Assembly: GCF_965215655.1 (NCBI RefSeq)
Contig: NZ_OZ244111.1
Location: forward strand, 372,001 to 436,000
Direction of reading: 5' to 3'
Origin: Nioella sp965215655
Lineage (GTDB): Bacteria; Pseudomonadota; Alphaproteobacteria; Rhodobacterales; Rhodobacteraceae
Length of the DNA stretch: 64,000 nucleotides
Each line of letters starts with the position of its first letter. The first letter of the stretch is position 1. Made by a program: the position numbers and the translations under genes. The notes under the pieces were generated by a model, which was not told the DNA's origin, did not search any database, and was given only the letters and a program-made list of their open reading frames with translations. Of this stretch, positions 40,926-50,800 are shown piece after piece.

Positions 40926-41978
40926 TCAGGCTGCGGGGCGCTGCTGCATGCGGCTCAGAACGATATCGTCGGCCACCTTATGCGGTGCCAGCCCGCGCGT
41001 GGCGGCCTGAGTCAGGATCGCGTCAAGCGTCGCTTCGGCCTCGGCCAACTTGTCCGCGACGAAACCCTCCCGGTCGCGGATCTTGAGGATCTCGGTCGCC
41101 ACGTTGATGATGCCGCCTGCATTGGCCACATAGTCCGGCGCATAGAGGATGCCGCGCTTGTGCAGCGCGTCGCCGTCGGCAGGGGTTGCCAGCTGGTTGT
41201 TGGCCCCACCCGCCACGGCCTGAACCCGCAGCGACGGAATGGTTTCAGCGTTCAGGATGCCGCCAATGGCGCAGGGGGCGAGGATATCGGCCTCCACCTG
41301 AAGAATCCGATCCACCGGGGAAACGGCTGCACCAAAACGCTCCGCCGCACGGTCGCAGCGTGCCGGGTCGATATCTGCCACGATCAGCAACGCTCCGGCA
41401 TCATGCAGCATCTCGGCCAGATACCAGCCCACATGCCCAAGCCCCTGCACCGCCACCTTGCGCCCGGTCAGGTCGCCTGACCCGAACCGGTGCCTGGCGG
41501 TGCAGCGGATCGCGTTGAAGATGCCGTGCGCGGTGATGGGCGAGGGGTCGCCGCTGGCATACGCCCCGTCCGGCAGGCCCGCGACAAACTCCGTCCCGCG
41601 CGCGATCACCGCCATATCGGCAGGGCTCATCCCCATGTCTTCCGCCGTCCAGTAGCGCCCTTTCAGAGCCGCTAAGGCACCGGCGAACCCCGCCAGCAAA
41701 GCCTCGGATTTCAGCACAGCCGGATCGCCCATGATCACCGCCTTGCCGCCGCCCAGGGGCAGCCCCGCCGCGGCGTTCTTGAAAGTCATCCCGTGGCTCA
41801 ACCGCAGCGCATCGGTCAGCGCTGCCTCTTCGCTGGCATAGGGTTTCATCCTAAGACCACCCGCCGCCGGACCCAACTGGGTGGAGTGGATGGCAATAAA
41901 TCCCACAAGCCCCGTTGCATCGTCCGAGACGCGCAATACTTCTTCATGGCTTGACGTGGGCAGGGTGGTGATCTGCAT
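40926..41978 (-). CDS. leucine-dehydrogenase-type Glu/Leu/Phe/Val dehydrogenase
   Basis: 350 residues from ATG 41978 with GGAGG eight bases upstream. Short form of the ELFV family (leucine/valine/phenylalanine dehydrogenases, about 350 residues). Lys67 in THG-type MTFKNAAAG and catalytic Lys79 in GLPLGGGKAVI match the paired lysines of leucine dehydrogenase. The Rossmann motif is VQGLGHVGWYLA; GGANNQLA and YVANAGGIIN are C-terminal family blocks. It oxidatively deaminates a branched-chain or aromatic amino acid. Divergent from an Lrp-type regulator, which is the likely control. Confidence 0.9.
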   Translation of the reverse strand: MQITTLPTSSHEEVLRVSDDATGLVGFIAIHSTQLGPAAGGLRMKPYASEEAALTDALRLSHGMTFKNAAAGLPLGGGKAVIMGDPAVLKSEALLAGFAGALAALKGRYWTAEDMGMSPADMAVIARGTEFVAGLPDGAYASGDPSPITAHGIFNAIRCTARHRFGSGDLTGRKVAVQGLGHVGWYLAEMLHDAGALLIVADIDPARCDRAAERFGAAVSPVDRILQVEADILAPCAIGGILNAETIPSLRVQAVAGGANNQLATPADGDALHKRGILYAPDYVANAGGIINVATEILKIRDREGFVADKLAEAEATLDAILTQAATRGLAPHKVADDIVLSRMQQRPAA

Positions 41979-42107
41979 GGGGGTCCTCCTCTTTGAGGTG
42001 GAGGATATCGTCAGACCAGAGGGGATTGACGCCAAATATCCGTTCACGAGCAGGCATTCTTGGTGATATTCTCTGCCATCCCCCTCTGATTCGAAGGATT
42101 CACGCGG
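41979..42107. promoter_or_regulatory. divergent control region between ELFV dehydrogenase and Lrp gene
   Basis: 129 bp shared by both promoters. It contains the inverted pair AATATC (42035-42040) and GATATT (42065-42070), 24 bp apart, and a TTGAC at 42026. Divergent arrangement with an Lrp gene suggests amino-acid-responsive control from this stretch; exact sites are not defined by sequence alone. Confidence 0.4.
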
Positions 42108-42575
42108 ATGGACGATCTCGACCGCAAGATCATCACCACCCTGCAACGCGACGGCCGCCTGCCGGTCACCGATCTGGCCGAGCGAGTCGGCCTCTCCCCC
42201 ACCCCCTGCGCCCGCCGTATGGCGCGGATGGAGGCGGAGGGAATCATCACCGGCTATGCCGCCCGCGTCAGCCCGGAAAAACTGGGCTACCCCATCACCG
42301 TCTTCGTCTTCGCCGAACTGGAACGCCAGAGCCGCGATGCGCTGGAAGGGTTCGAGCGCGCCATCCGCCGCTTTCCGGAGGTGCTGGAATGCCACCTGAT
42401 GACCGGCAGCCGAGACATCCTGCTGAAAATCGCCGCCCGCGACCTGCGCAGCTTCGACAGCTTCCTCGAACACAACCTGATGAGCGTCCCCGGCATCCGC
42501 TCCACCCGCACCAGCTTTTCGCTGCGCGCGATGGTGGATCGGGAGATCAGCGCCGGGTCTTCGCTTGGACGCTGA
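42108..42575 (+). CDS. Lrp/AsnC family transcriptional regulator
   Basis: 155 residues from ATG 42108 (AAGGA upstream). The N-terminal winged helix-turn-helix begins LDRKIITTLQRDGRLPVTDLAE with GLSPTPCARRMARME as the recognition helix. The C-terminal RAM (ligand-binding) domain contains FVFAELE, VLECHLMTGSRDILLKI and VPGIRSTRTSFSL. Divergent from the leucine-dehydrogenase-type gene, the classic arrangement for local control by an amino acid. Confidence 0.93.
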   Translation: MDDLDRKIITTLQRDGRLPVTDLAERVGLSPTPCARRMARMEAEGIITGYAARVSPEKLGYPITVFVFAELERQSRDALEGFERAIRRFPEVLECHLMTGSRDILLKIAARDLRSFDSFLEHNLMSVPGIRSTRTSFSLRAMVDREISAGSSLGR

Positions 42576-42596
42576 CAGGGCTTGGGATCAAACCGT

Positions 42597-43427
42597 CTAA
42601 CCGGTGATCCGGGCAATCCTCCGCGCAGCCAATGCCGCGCCGCCCACCGGCTCCCATTCGCCGCTTTCGATCCCGGTGGCGATGCGAAGCGTCACCGGCC
42701 ATGAGGGCTGGCGCCCGTTTAGCAAGCCCTCGTACCAATCGACCCAGAAGCCCCAGGTTTCCGGGTCTTTCCCGAAATGCGCCCTGCCCACCTCCCAGAG
42801 GTCCAGCAGTTCCGGCGGCGCCGCAAGGTCAGGGGACCAAAGCGGTGGCCAGTCCTGTTCTGGGTCGTTGGCGTCGCGGGTTGCGGCGGCGTAGGCCACC
42901 GCCGCCGCGGCCTCGGCGCGGGCGTCTATCTCGTCCGACGTACACCCCGCCCGTTCGGCCAGCACAGAGACGGCTTTGGAAATCGCACGCGCCGAGTCGC
43001 TGATGGCCGTGCCCGACGCCCGCCGGAAACTCTCCAGAACGCCCGATAAGGCGTCGAGGGTCGCCGTCATGGCCCGTTCCGCCGCGCGATCCCCGTCGGC
43101 TGTCGCAGGATCGAACCCGCCCGCCGCCTCAGCAGACCAGTGTTCGAGCGCGGCCCAGACGATATCCAGCTCCCGGCCCTCCTTGACCGCGTCCCGCGTG
43201 TCCCGCGCCGCAGCCGCTGATGACAAGGCCAGCCCGAAGAGCGTGGGCAAAGCGATCACCGACCTCATGTTGAAGGCATCGGGGTCATCCTTGTAGGCCG
43301 CCTCGCGGCACAGAAAAATGGCGGGAAAGGCCCGCAGGGCCGCGCGTGCCCCCACATAGCTCCGTTTCTCCACCGGTTGAGCCTTGGCCCAAGCCCATGC
43401 ACCGCGCGTGTCTGAAATCTCATCCAT
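42597..43427 (-). CDS. hypothetical protein, mostly helical
   Basis: 276 residues, ATG 43427. Ala-rich helical body; no signal peptide. The C-terminal third has DLWEVGRAHFGKDPETWGFWVDWYEGLLNGR followed by PSWPVTLRIA, a recurrent motif of Rhodobacteraceae hypothetical proteins that I recognise only as unnamed. AAYKDDPDAFNMRSVIALP lies in the first third. The gene ends 21 bp from the convergent Lrp gene. Function unknown. Confidence 0.75.
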   Translation of the reverse strand: MDEISDTRGAWAWAKAQPVEKRSYVGARAALRAFPAIFLCREAAYKDDPDAFNMRSVIALPTLFGLALSSAAAARDTRDAVKEGRELDIVWAALEHWSAEAAGGFDPATADGDRAAERAMTATLDALSGVLESFRRASGTAISDSARAISKAVSVLAERAGCTSDEIDARAEAAAAVAYAAATRDANDPEQDWPPLWSPDLAAPPELLDLWEVGRAHFGKDPETWGFWVDWYEGLLNGRQPSWPVTLRIATGIESGEWEPVGGAALAARRIARITG

Positions 43428-43625
43428 AACAAACCACCTGATCGTTATTTACAAAGCCCGATCATGGACGATCTTGTTCTCATCTGCGAATTCTCATGGA
43501 CTGACGATTAAGCGCAACCTTCTGGCGGCCCCCGGCATCCGGTCCACCAGCGTTTTTCAAACGACAATGATGTCTGCACCGCAGGGCTGCCCCTATGGGG
43601 CAGTCCAAGCGTGAAAGCGCGAGCC

Positions 43626-44327
43626 TTAATTGACCCAGTCGTTCCAATTCATCTGGCTGAAACAGCTTCCGTAGTTGCCGATATTTCCTTGAACCACCCG
43701 GGTCGACGCCAGCGTGCTGTTCACCCAGACGATCCCGAACCGCCCGTCCTGATCGGCATCGACGCATCCGCAATAGCTGCTGCCCTGGCATTGGGAAAAG
43801 GTCGAGATCTGCTGCGTGCAGGCATAGTAGTTGCCATAGTTGGCCTGAAGGATCTGGGCAGTGGCGGCCTGCGGGACAAGCTGATGCGAGACGACACCGT
43901 AGCGTCCATCGTTGTCATAGTCGTCACAGGTAAGATAGCGGTCACTTGCAGTCGGATAGCTGTTCAGCTGTGCCTGACAGGTGAAGTAGTTTCCGAGATT
44001 TGGCGCAATCACGCTGCGACCGGACGTCGGATAGGCATGACGCACGATGCCGAACCGCCCGTCCTGATCACGGTCTTCGCAGGCGCAGAGCGTGGAGGAG
44101 CCATTGCAGGCCGATTGCTGGCTGATCGCAGCAACGCAGCTTTGATAGGTGCCGATATTGCCGCGAACAACACTGGCCCCGGCCGCGGCGGGTTGCAGGG
44201 TCACCTCGACAAGACCGAACCGCCCGTCATTGTCGCGGTCCTCGCAAACCAACAATGTGTCGGCCTGGACTAGCGTGGGGATGAGCAGCAGGACTGCAAT
44301 CGCTGAAAAACGAGATATATAACGCAT
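43626..44327 (-). CDS. exported protein with four Cys-framed DxDxDG repeats
   Basis: 233 residues from ATG 44327 with AAAGGGC upstream. Signal peptide 1-22. The mature protein is four repeats of about 51-55 residues, starting at residues 28, 83, 134 and 188. Each opens with Cys and a D-x-D-x-D-G-R-[FY]-G-[ILV]-V loop (EDRDNDGRFG, EDRDQDGRFG, DDYDNDGRYG, VDADQDGRFG) and closes with N-[LIY]-G-x-Y-x-x-C (QSC, FTC, YAC, GSC). The DxDxDG loop is the calcium-binding pattern of EF-hand/dockerin-type sites. Two Cys per repeat suggest disulfides. I recognise no named family; periplasmic or surface calcium-binding role is inference. Confidence 0.75.
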   Translation of the reverse strand: MRYISRFSAIAVLLLIPTLVQADTLLVCEDRDNDGRFGLVEVTLQPAAAGASVVRGNIGTYQSCVAAISQQSACNGSSTLCACEDRDQDGRFGIVRHAYPTSGRSVIAPNLGNYFTCQAQLNSYPTASDRYLTCDDYDNDGRYGVVSHQLVPQAATAQILQANYGNYYACTQQISTFSQCQGSSYCGCVDADQDGRFGIVWVNSTLASTRVVQGNIGNYGSCFSQMNWNDWVN

Positions 44328-44783
44328 GGCAATGCCCTTTCTGGTTGGAAATAAGACCCAGTGTACCACCGGTTGCCGTTCTATCCAAAATGGCCCAGCT
44401 CATTTTTCGGCAGGAATGCGCCAGCGCGCCCCAACCAGAGCATTCGCGGCCCTCGCACCTTTCCCCTCTGCGCAGGCACATAGAACGCGCAGAGGGGAAA
44501 GGTCAGGAGCGGGGGGAGCGGCTGGTCTGCTATGAGATGTCTCCTGCCATCGGCCAGCACGGCCGGGCCGACTGCCTGTGACGATCGCTGCCTGGGTCAG
44601 GATCGACGATGGCGCGGCGTCTTCGCCTTGATTCCGCGCTGGAGCATGATCTCAGCATCTCGCTTGTCACAACCACCTTTGCTCATAGGGCGCGGGCAGT
44701 CTGACACCCACCGGTCACAGACGATTTCTCTGCCCAACAGACCCCATTGACCAAACCCCAAATCCCGCTCATATCCCACCTTC
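44328..44783. other. 456-bp intergenic region before lepA
   Basis: No gene on either strand is supported; short frames here lack ribosome sites. The region holds the perfect 17-bp hairpin at 44457-44503 (listed separately). The lepA promoter should lie in 44600-44780; I see no strong consensus. Confidence 0.5.
44457..44503. repeat. perfect 17-bp inverted repeat (hairpin)
   Basis: ACCTTTCCCCTCTGCGC (44457-44473) and GCGCAGAGGGGAAAGGT (44487-44503) are exact reverse complements with a 13-nt loop. There is no T tract on either side, and it is 130 bp from the nearest gene end, so it is not a typical intrinsic terminator. Could be an RNA structure, a protein site or the scar of a mobile sequence. 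Confidence 0.8.
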
Positions 44784-46583
<1,800 letters not shown>

Positions 46584-46609
46584 GGTCACTGCAGCGGAGG
46601 GTGGCTCGC

Positions 46610-47827
46610 TTGAATCCACCCTTTGACTGCCGCCGGGAGAAAAATTTGCCAGATTGTATGCGTTCTATTCAGGAGTTCCGGAATATCCGTCTGGAACCGT
46701 CGAAAGGTATAGATGCTTGGATCTTCTCAGGCGGTCCCATTTGGCCGAATTTCGAGCAACAAACCCTTATCCGGCAATGCCGCCGATCGGTCCCTGTGGA
46801 CGACAAGCCTGTTGAAGGGACCGAGCAGGCAACGGTTCTGGAAGGGCCGCATATCTGGTGCGGGTACCTTCCCCCGCACTTCGGTCATTTCATTGCCGAC
46901 CAGCTCAGCAGACTGCCCCTTGCGCTGTTGAATTGTCCACCAGAGGCCAAGTTGCTGTTCAGTCTTCCAGAAGGCATCGGGGAGCCCCAGGATTTCTTTT
47001 ATGATATCCTCGAAACGCTTGGAGTGACCATAGACCGCGTAGTCATTCAAAGAAAGGAACCTCTCGAAGTCGAGTTGCTCTATGCTGCTCCACTGGGTGA
47101 AACGCTCTTTGGGAAGCCCGACGCCGAATACCTTACCATTCTAGAAAAGCTGATGGATGGGCTGGGGTTTCAAGCGAACCCAGAGGAAGACGTGTATGTG
47201 AGCCGAGCTAGGCTGCCAGCAAATCTTTCCTCCCTCGCGGGTGAATCCTACCTGGAAGAATGCTTCCTGAAACTAGGGGTGAAAGTGATCTGGCCCGAGA
47301 AGATGACCATGCGCCAGCAGCTTCAGACTTACTCCTCTGCTCGCAAGCTCGTGTTTTCGGAAGGATCGGCCATTCACGGTCGCCAGCTTTTGGGTGAGAT
47401 TAATCAAGATATCCTCGTAATCGAGCGACGCAAGCGCTACAACATGGCGAGGGATGTACTTACGCCGCGTTGTTCCAAGCTTGATTACATTTCAGCGATA
47501 GACGGTACGGTGTTCGTTAATCCGGTGCCCAATGGCAATCTCTGGCAGGGCTTGACCGTTCTGGATGAGACCAGATTGATTGAGGAGCTGCTGCAGGCAG
47601 GGATTGACCTTCGGCCGATCTGGGACGGTAGCGTGTTCCGGCGTAGACGCGACCAGGAAATTCTGGCGTGGATCAAACGTAGGCTGGCATTCCCACCAGT
47701 CGGGGTGGAGCATGAGGACATTGACTCATACCACAAGATCAGGCTGGCAACAGTTAAGGCTAGCCTCGCCTCGATCGGATTGGGCGACCTTTTCCATTAC
47801 GTGATGAATCAGTCGAACGAGGATTAA
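46610..47827 (+). CDS. glycosyltransferase family 61 (DUF563) protein
   Basis: About 405 residues. HFGHFIADQLSRLPLAL is the GT61 N-terminal signature, then VYVSRARLP and FSEGSAIHGRQ of the C-terminal half. GT61 enzymes transfer xylose or GlcNAc, in bacteria often for surface polysaccharide. Start chosen at TTG 46610 with GGAGG nine bases upstream; GTG 46601 is too close to that site, and ATG 46658 is a further option. Local GC is near 50% in sampled lines against about 65% in lepA next door, and codon use differs (many AT-ending codons), which suggests acquisition by horizontal transfer. Confidence 0.8.
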   Translation: MNPPFDCRREKNLPDCMRSIQEFRNIRLEPSKGIDAWIFSGGPIWPNFEQQTLIRQCRRSVPVDDKPVEGTEQATVLEGPHIWCGYLPPHFGHFIADQLSRLPLALLNCPPEAKLLFSLPEGIGEPQDFFYDILETLGVTIDRVVIQRKEPLEVELLYAAPLGETLFGKPDAEYLTILEKLMDGLGFQANPEEDVYVSRARLPANLSSLAGESYLEECFLKLGVKVIWPEKMTMRQQLQTYSSARKLVFSEGSAIHGRQLLGEINQDILVIERRKRYNMARDVLTPRCSKLDYISAIDGTVFVNPVPNGNLWQGLTVLDETRLIEELLQAGIDLRPIWDGSVFRRRRDQEILAWIKRRLAFPPVGVEHEDIDSYHKIRLATVKASLASIGLGDLFHYVMNQSNED

Positions 47828-47881
47828 TGAGAAGCTTTGCCTCGCGCGTGTGCGAGCTTATGCGGCTCTAGCTCATCCCCC

Positions 47882-48064
47882 ATGTCCTACCTTCTTCTCC
47901 TCCTCCACCTCTTCATCGGCGCCACCCTTGCGGGTGTGTTCCTCGTCATCCTTCTGGTGGCGGGGTGGATCGGGGTCTGGCCGATCACCGGGGCCGTCGT
48001 TGCGGGCTTTCTGCTGGCCTTTCCCGTCGCCTTTTACGTCGCCCGCGCCATGCAGGGGCGGTGA
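47882..48064 (+). CDS. small two-helix membrane protein
   Basis: 60 residues from ATG 47882. Two hydrophobic segments (about 2-27 and 30-53) with a short basic tail (ARAMQGR). Begins MSYLLLLLHLFIGATLAGVF, a pattern I recall in many short Rhodobacteraceae proteins of unknown function, which some databases wrongly call CTP synthetase. Followed by repeat element A. Confidence 0.7.
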   Translation: MSYLLLLLHLFIGATLAGVFLVILLVAGWIGVWPITGAVVAGFLLAFPVAFYVARAMQGR

Positions 48065-48066
48065 TC

Positions 48067-48138
48067 TGTCTGCACAGGGGGTGTACGGGGGGTGTACAGG
48101 GGGTGTACGCGTGGCACCCCCCTGTTTTTCGGGTCTCA
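48067..48138 (+). repeat. intergenic repeat element, copy A (three GGGGGTGTAC units)
   Basis: Three GGGG(G)TGTAC units at 14- to 11-bp steps, then GCGTGGCACCCCCCTGTTTTT, so the last unit GGGGGTG can pair with CACCCCC and is followed by a T tract. The same element occurs inverted at 62031-62103 with near-identical sequence. Lies between the plus-strand membrane protein and the convergent hydrolase gene, whose stop codon it reaches. Confidence 0.85.
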
Positions 48139-48897
48139 GGCGTTCAGAAACGCCCGCACCGCCGCCTCGAATTCGCGGGGTTTATCGGCATGCAGCCAAT
48201 GCCCCGCACCGGGAATTTTCGCAAAGCGCGCCTTCGGGAAATAGCCCTTGATCGCGTCCCGATATTCGGGCCGCACATAGTCCGACTCCACCCCCGACAG
48301 CATGAACACCGGCCCGTCAAACCGGCCCTCAACCCCCTCCGGCCAGCCCGTCGCCTTGCCCATGTCGCGGTCCAGAACGTCATGGTTGAGCCGCCAGCGC
48401 CTGCCCTTAACATTCAGAGATTGCAGCAAAAAAGCGCGGACGCCCGCTTCGGGAACGGCGGCGCTCAGCTGCTCATCCGCATCGCGCCGCGTCTCAACCC
48501 GCGACAGGTCCACCGCCCGCATGGCGTCAATCAGGTGGCTCTGGCTGTGCCCGTAAGCCACCGGCGCGATATCGGCTACGACCAGCCGGTTCACCATCTC
48601 GGGCCGCGTCAGCGCCAGCATCATCGCGGCCTTGCCGCCCATGGAATGCCCCAGCACATCCAGCCGCCCGCCATGCGCGGCGATCACCTGAGCCAGATCA
48701 GCCGCCATATCGGGATATGTATGCGTCGGCTGAAAATCGCTATCCCCATGATTTCGCATGTCAACGCCGATCACCTGCCGCTCATCGGAGAGGCGCTTGG
48801 CGATGACGTTCCAGTTGCGCGCGGAGCCGAAGAGGCCATGCACGATCAGAAGCGGCGGGCGGTCGGTAGGATCACCGGTGAGATAGGTCGCGAGCAT
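48136..48897 (-). CDS. alpha/beta-hydrolase (YbfF-like esterase)
   Basis: 253 residues from ATG 48897 (MLATYLTGDP); longer alternatives at 48915 and 48954 exist and no start has a perfect ribosome site. HGLFGSARNW is the oxyanion segment, GHSMGG (83-88) carries the nucleophile Ser85, and GAGHWLH carries the catalytic His near residue 230. The pattern DMRNHGDSD is typical of YbfF-type esterases, which hydrolyse small acyl esters or acyl-CoA. Substrate not predictable. Confidence 0.88.
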   Translation of the reverse strand: MLATYLTGDPTDRPPLLIVHGLFGSARNWNVIAKRLSDERQVIGVDMRNHGDSDFQPTHTYPDMAADLAQVIAAHGGRLDVLGHSMGGKAAMMLALTRPEMVNRLVVADIAPVAYGHSQSHLIDAMRAVDLSRVETRRDADEQLSAAVPEAGVRAFLLQSLNVKGRRWRLNHDVLDRDMGKATGWPEGVEGRFDGPVFMLSGVESDYVRPEYRDAIKGYFPKARFAKIPGAGHWLHADKPREFEAAVRAFLNA

Positions 48898-48988
48898 GGT
48901 CTGGAGATAGCGCATCCCGCCCGGCGCGACCAGAGCCGTTGAGCGGTGGCGCATGGGTCGTTAGACTGCACCGTCGAAAGGGATTCCC

Positions 48989-49366
48989 ATGGCTGCCGAT
49001 CCGCAGGAGCTTGCACGTCTGTCCGACCGCCTGACAGCGCTGATGCGCGAGAAACTGGGGGTGCGGGCCGACACACTGCCCGCCGCGCTGCGCCGGTCGG
49101 GGCGGAAACTGCCGCGCCGGTTGCGGCAGGATGGCGCGCTTATTCTCGCAGCGATCGAGCGGTCCCAAAATCCGCGTCTGGCGCGGGTCACGGATGGCGA
49201 CGGGCCGGAACGCGCAGCAAGGCGGATAGAGGCCTATTTGAGTGGCCTTGACCCGGCCACCGCCCGCGCGCGTGCAAGGGCCTATCTGTTCGCCGACCTG
49301 GCCTTTCGTCTGGCAGTTGTGATCGCATTGGTGATCGGCGTTCTGGCCTGGCGTGGCTACGTCTGA
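48989..49366 (+). CDS. hypothetical protein with C-terminal membrane anchor
   Basis: 125 residues from ATG 48989, GAAAGGG upstream. Positively charged helical body (ALRRSGRKLPRRLRQDGA) and one C-terminal transmembrane helix (about 102-121, AFRLAVVIALVIGVLAW). Looks like a tail-anchored protein; function unknown. Divergent from the hydrolase gene. Confidence 0.65.
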   Translation: MAADPQELARLSDRLTALMREKLGVRADTLPAALRRSGRKLPRRLRQDGALILAAIERSQNPRLARVTDGDGPERAARRIEAYLSGLDPATARARARAYLFADLAFRLAVVIALVIGVLAWRGYV

Positions 49367-49591
49367 ACGATTGCGCTGGTCTGCCAGCGGCGGCCATCGC
49401 GGCAGGTCTCGCCTCGCTGAGCCTCGCGCCGAAGAAGAGACCCTCCTCAGCTCGCATGTCCTTGGATAAGGGCCTGCGCCGGGTTGTCGGCAGAACCGGT
49501 TCGCCTGCGTCCGGCTGCCGCATCGAAAGCCGTGACTCCCCGCCTATTTGCCCATGTGCGTGAACCTACAAGGACCGGAAAGGAAACACAC

Positions 49592-49675
49592 ATGTTCAAG
49601 GGTTTGGGGCTGTCTCTGGCGCTGATCATCGGTGGAATGGTGGCGGCACCGGCATTGCTGATGGCCATCGTCTGA
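49592..49675 (+). CDS. 27-residue single-helix membrane peptide
   Basis: ATG 49592 opens a 27-codon frame (MFKGLGLSLALIIGGMV then AAPALLMAIV). A strong AAAGGA site is ten bases upstream and a terminator starts four bases after the stop. The peptide is one hydrophobic helix after MFKG. The combination of ribosome site, hydrophobic helix and immediate terminator supports a real small gene, too short for standard gene finders. Function unknown. The 225 bp before it hold nothing else I can support. Confidence 0.65.
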   Translation: MFKGLGLSLALIIGGMVAAPALLMAIV

Positions 49676-49679
49676 CAAG

Positions 49680-49712
49680 AAAGGCCCCGGTCAGATCGGG
49701 GCCTTTCCTCGT
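49680..49712. terminator. bidirectional terminator
   Basis: Perfect 10-bp stem AAAGGCCCCG / CGGGGCCTTT with a 7-nt loop. Serves the 27-residue peptide gene on the plus strand (CCTTTCCTCGTTTC after it), and pirin, whose stop is at 49723, on the minus strand. Confidence 0.8.
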
Positions 49713-49722
49713 TTCAGGATGG

Positions 49723-50634
49723 TCAGTGTTGCGGCTTCAGGAACGTCCCGTTTCGAAGATCGCGCATGGCTTGCTGGATCTCGGCCTGTGTGTTCATCAC
49801 GATCGGACCGTGCCAGGCGACCGGCTCCTCGATCGGGGCCCCCGAAATCAGCAGGAACCGCACGCCCTCCGGCCCTGCCTGTACCGTCACCTCGTCGCCG
49901 GTGCCGAAGCGGATGAGGGTGCGGTTGCCCGAAAGCTCACGCATATTGACCTCTTGCCCCATTACCTCCTTTTCCAGCAACACGCCCTCTGGCTGCGAGG
50001 CATCGGCAAAGGCTGCGGATCCATCGAAGACGTAGGCGAAGGCGCGGCGATAGGTGTCGATTTTGAAGGTCTTCCTGACTCCTGCGGGCACGTAGACATC
50101 CAGATATTGCGGGTCGGCGGCAATGCCGTCCACGGGGCCGCGCTTGCCCCAGAATTCGCCCACGATGACCTTCACCTGCGTGCCGTCATCGTCGATGATT
50201 TCGGGGATGTCCTTGCCTTGCACGTCCTGATAGCGCGGCGCGGTCATCTTCAGCGACGAGGGCAGGTTTCCCCAAAGCTGAAAACCATGCATTTGCCCCT
50301 TTGCGTTCCCGAAGGGCATCTCCTGGTGGAGGATGCCGGAACCTGCGGTCATCCACTGCACATCACCCGCTCGAAGCTTGCCTGTATTGCCCAGGCTGTC
50401 CCCGTGTTCCACGGTGCCTGCCAGCACATAGGTGATAGTCTCGATCCCGCGATGCGGGTGCCAGGGAAAGCCGCGCATGTAGTCCGACGGGGTTTCCCCC
50501 CGGAAATCGTCGAACAACAGGAACGGGTCCAGTTCGCTTGGGTCCTGAAAGCCGAAGGCGCGGTGCAGCTTGACGCCGGCGCCCTCCATCGTGGGTTGGG
50601 CGCGTCGGGTTTCGGTAACGGGTCTGATGGACAT
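49723..50634 (-). CDS. pirin family protein
   Basis: 303 residues from ATG 50634 (GAGGAGG upstream). Two cupin domains; the metal ligands of pirin are His59, His61, His103 and Glu105 (FPWHPHRGIETITYV and GSGILHQEM). FLLFDDFRG and QLWGNLP are further family blocks. Bacterial pirins include quercetinases and regulators of pyruvate metabolism; which applies here is open. Divergent from the beta-hydroxyacid dehydrogenase gene. Confidence 0.92.
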   Translation of the reverse strand: MSIRPVTETRRAQPTMEGAGVKLHRAFGFQDPSELDPFLLFDDFRGETPSDYMRGFPWHPHRGIETITYVLAGTVEHGDSLGNTGKLRAGDVQWMTAGSGILHQEMPFGNAKGQMHGFQLWGNLPSSLKMTAPRYQDVQGKDIPEIIDDDGTQVKVIVGEFWGKRGPVDGIAADPQYLDVYVPAGVRKTFKIDTYRRAFAYVFDGSAAFADASQPEGVLLEKEVMGQEVNMRELSGNRTLIRFGTGDEVTVQAGPEGVRFLLISGAPIEEPVAWHGPIVMNTQAEIQQAMRDLRNGTFLKPQH

Positions 50635-50800
50635 GGAAACCTCCTCGGGTCCTGATTGACACCGAATGTAGGGCGAGGCAGGGGCATCGACAATTGGCGG
50701 TCCACAAACGACCATTGTGCAGTCCTGCAAGGGTCGGTTTCGGGCAAGACAGGCCCGGCAACCCGTGAAATTTTCGCGAAAACCTTCAGGGAGACTCGGA

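Noticed and set aside
42035..42070. AATATC-N24-GATATT as the Lrp operator
   Set aside because: Too short and AT-poor in context to separate from chance; kept only as part of the shared control region.
48078..48108. The GGGGGTGTAC units as a CRISPR or iteron array
   Set aside because: Units are 10-14 bp without spacers of constant length, there are no cas or rep genes, and a second inverted copy lies between convergent genes.
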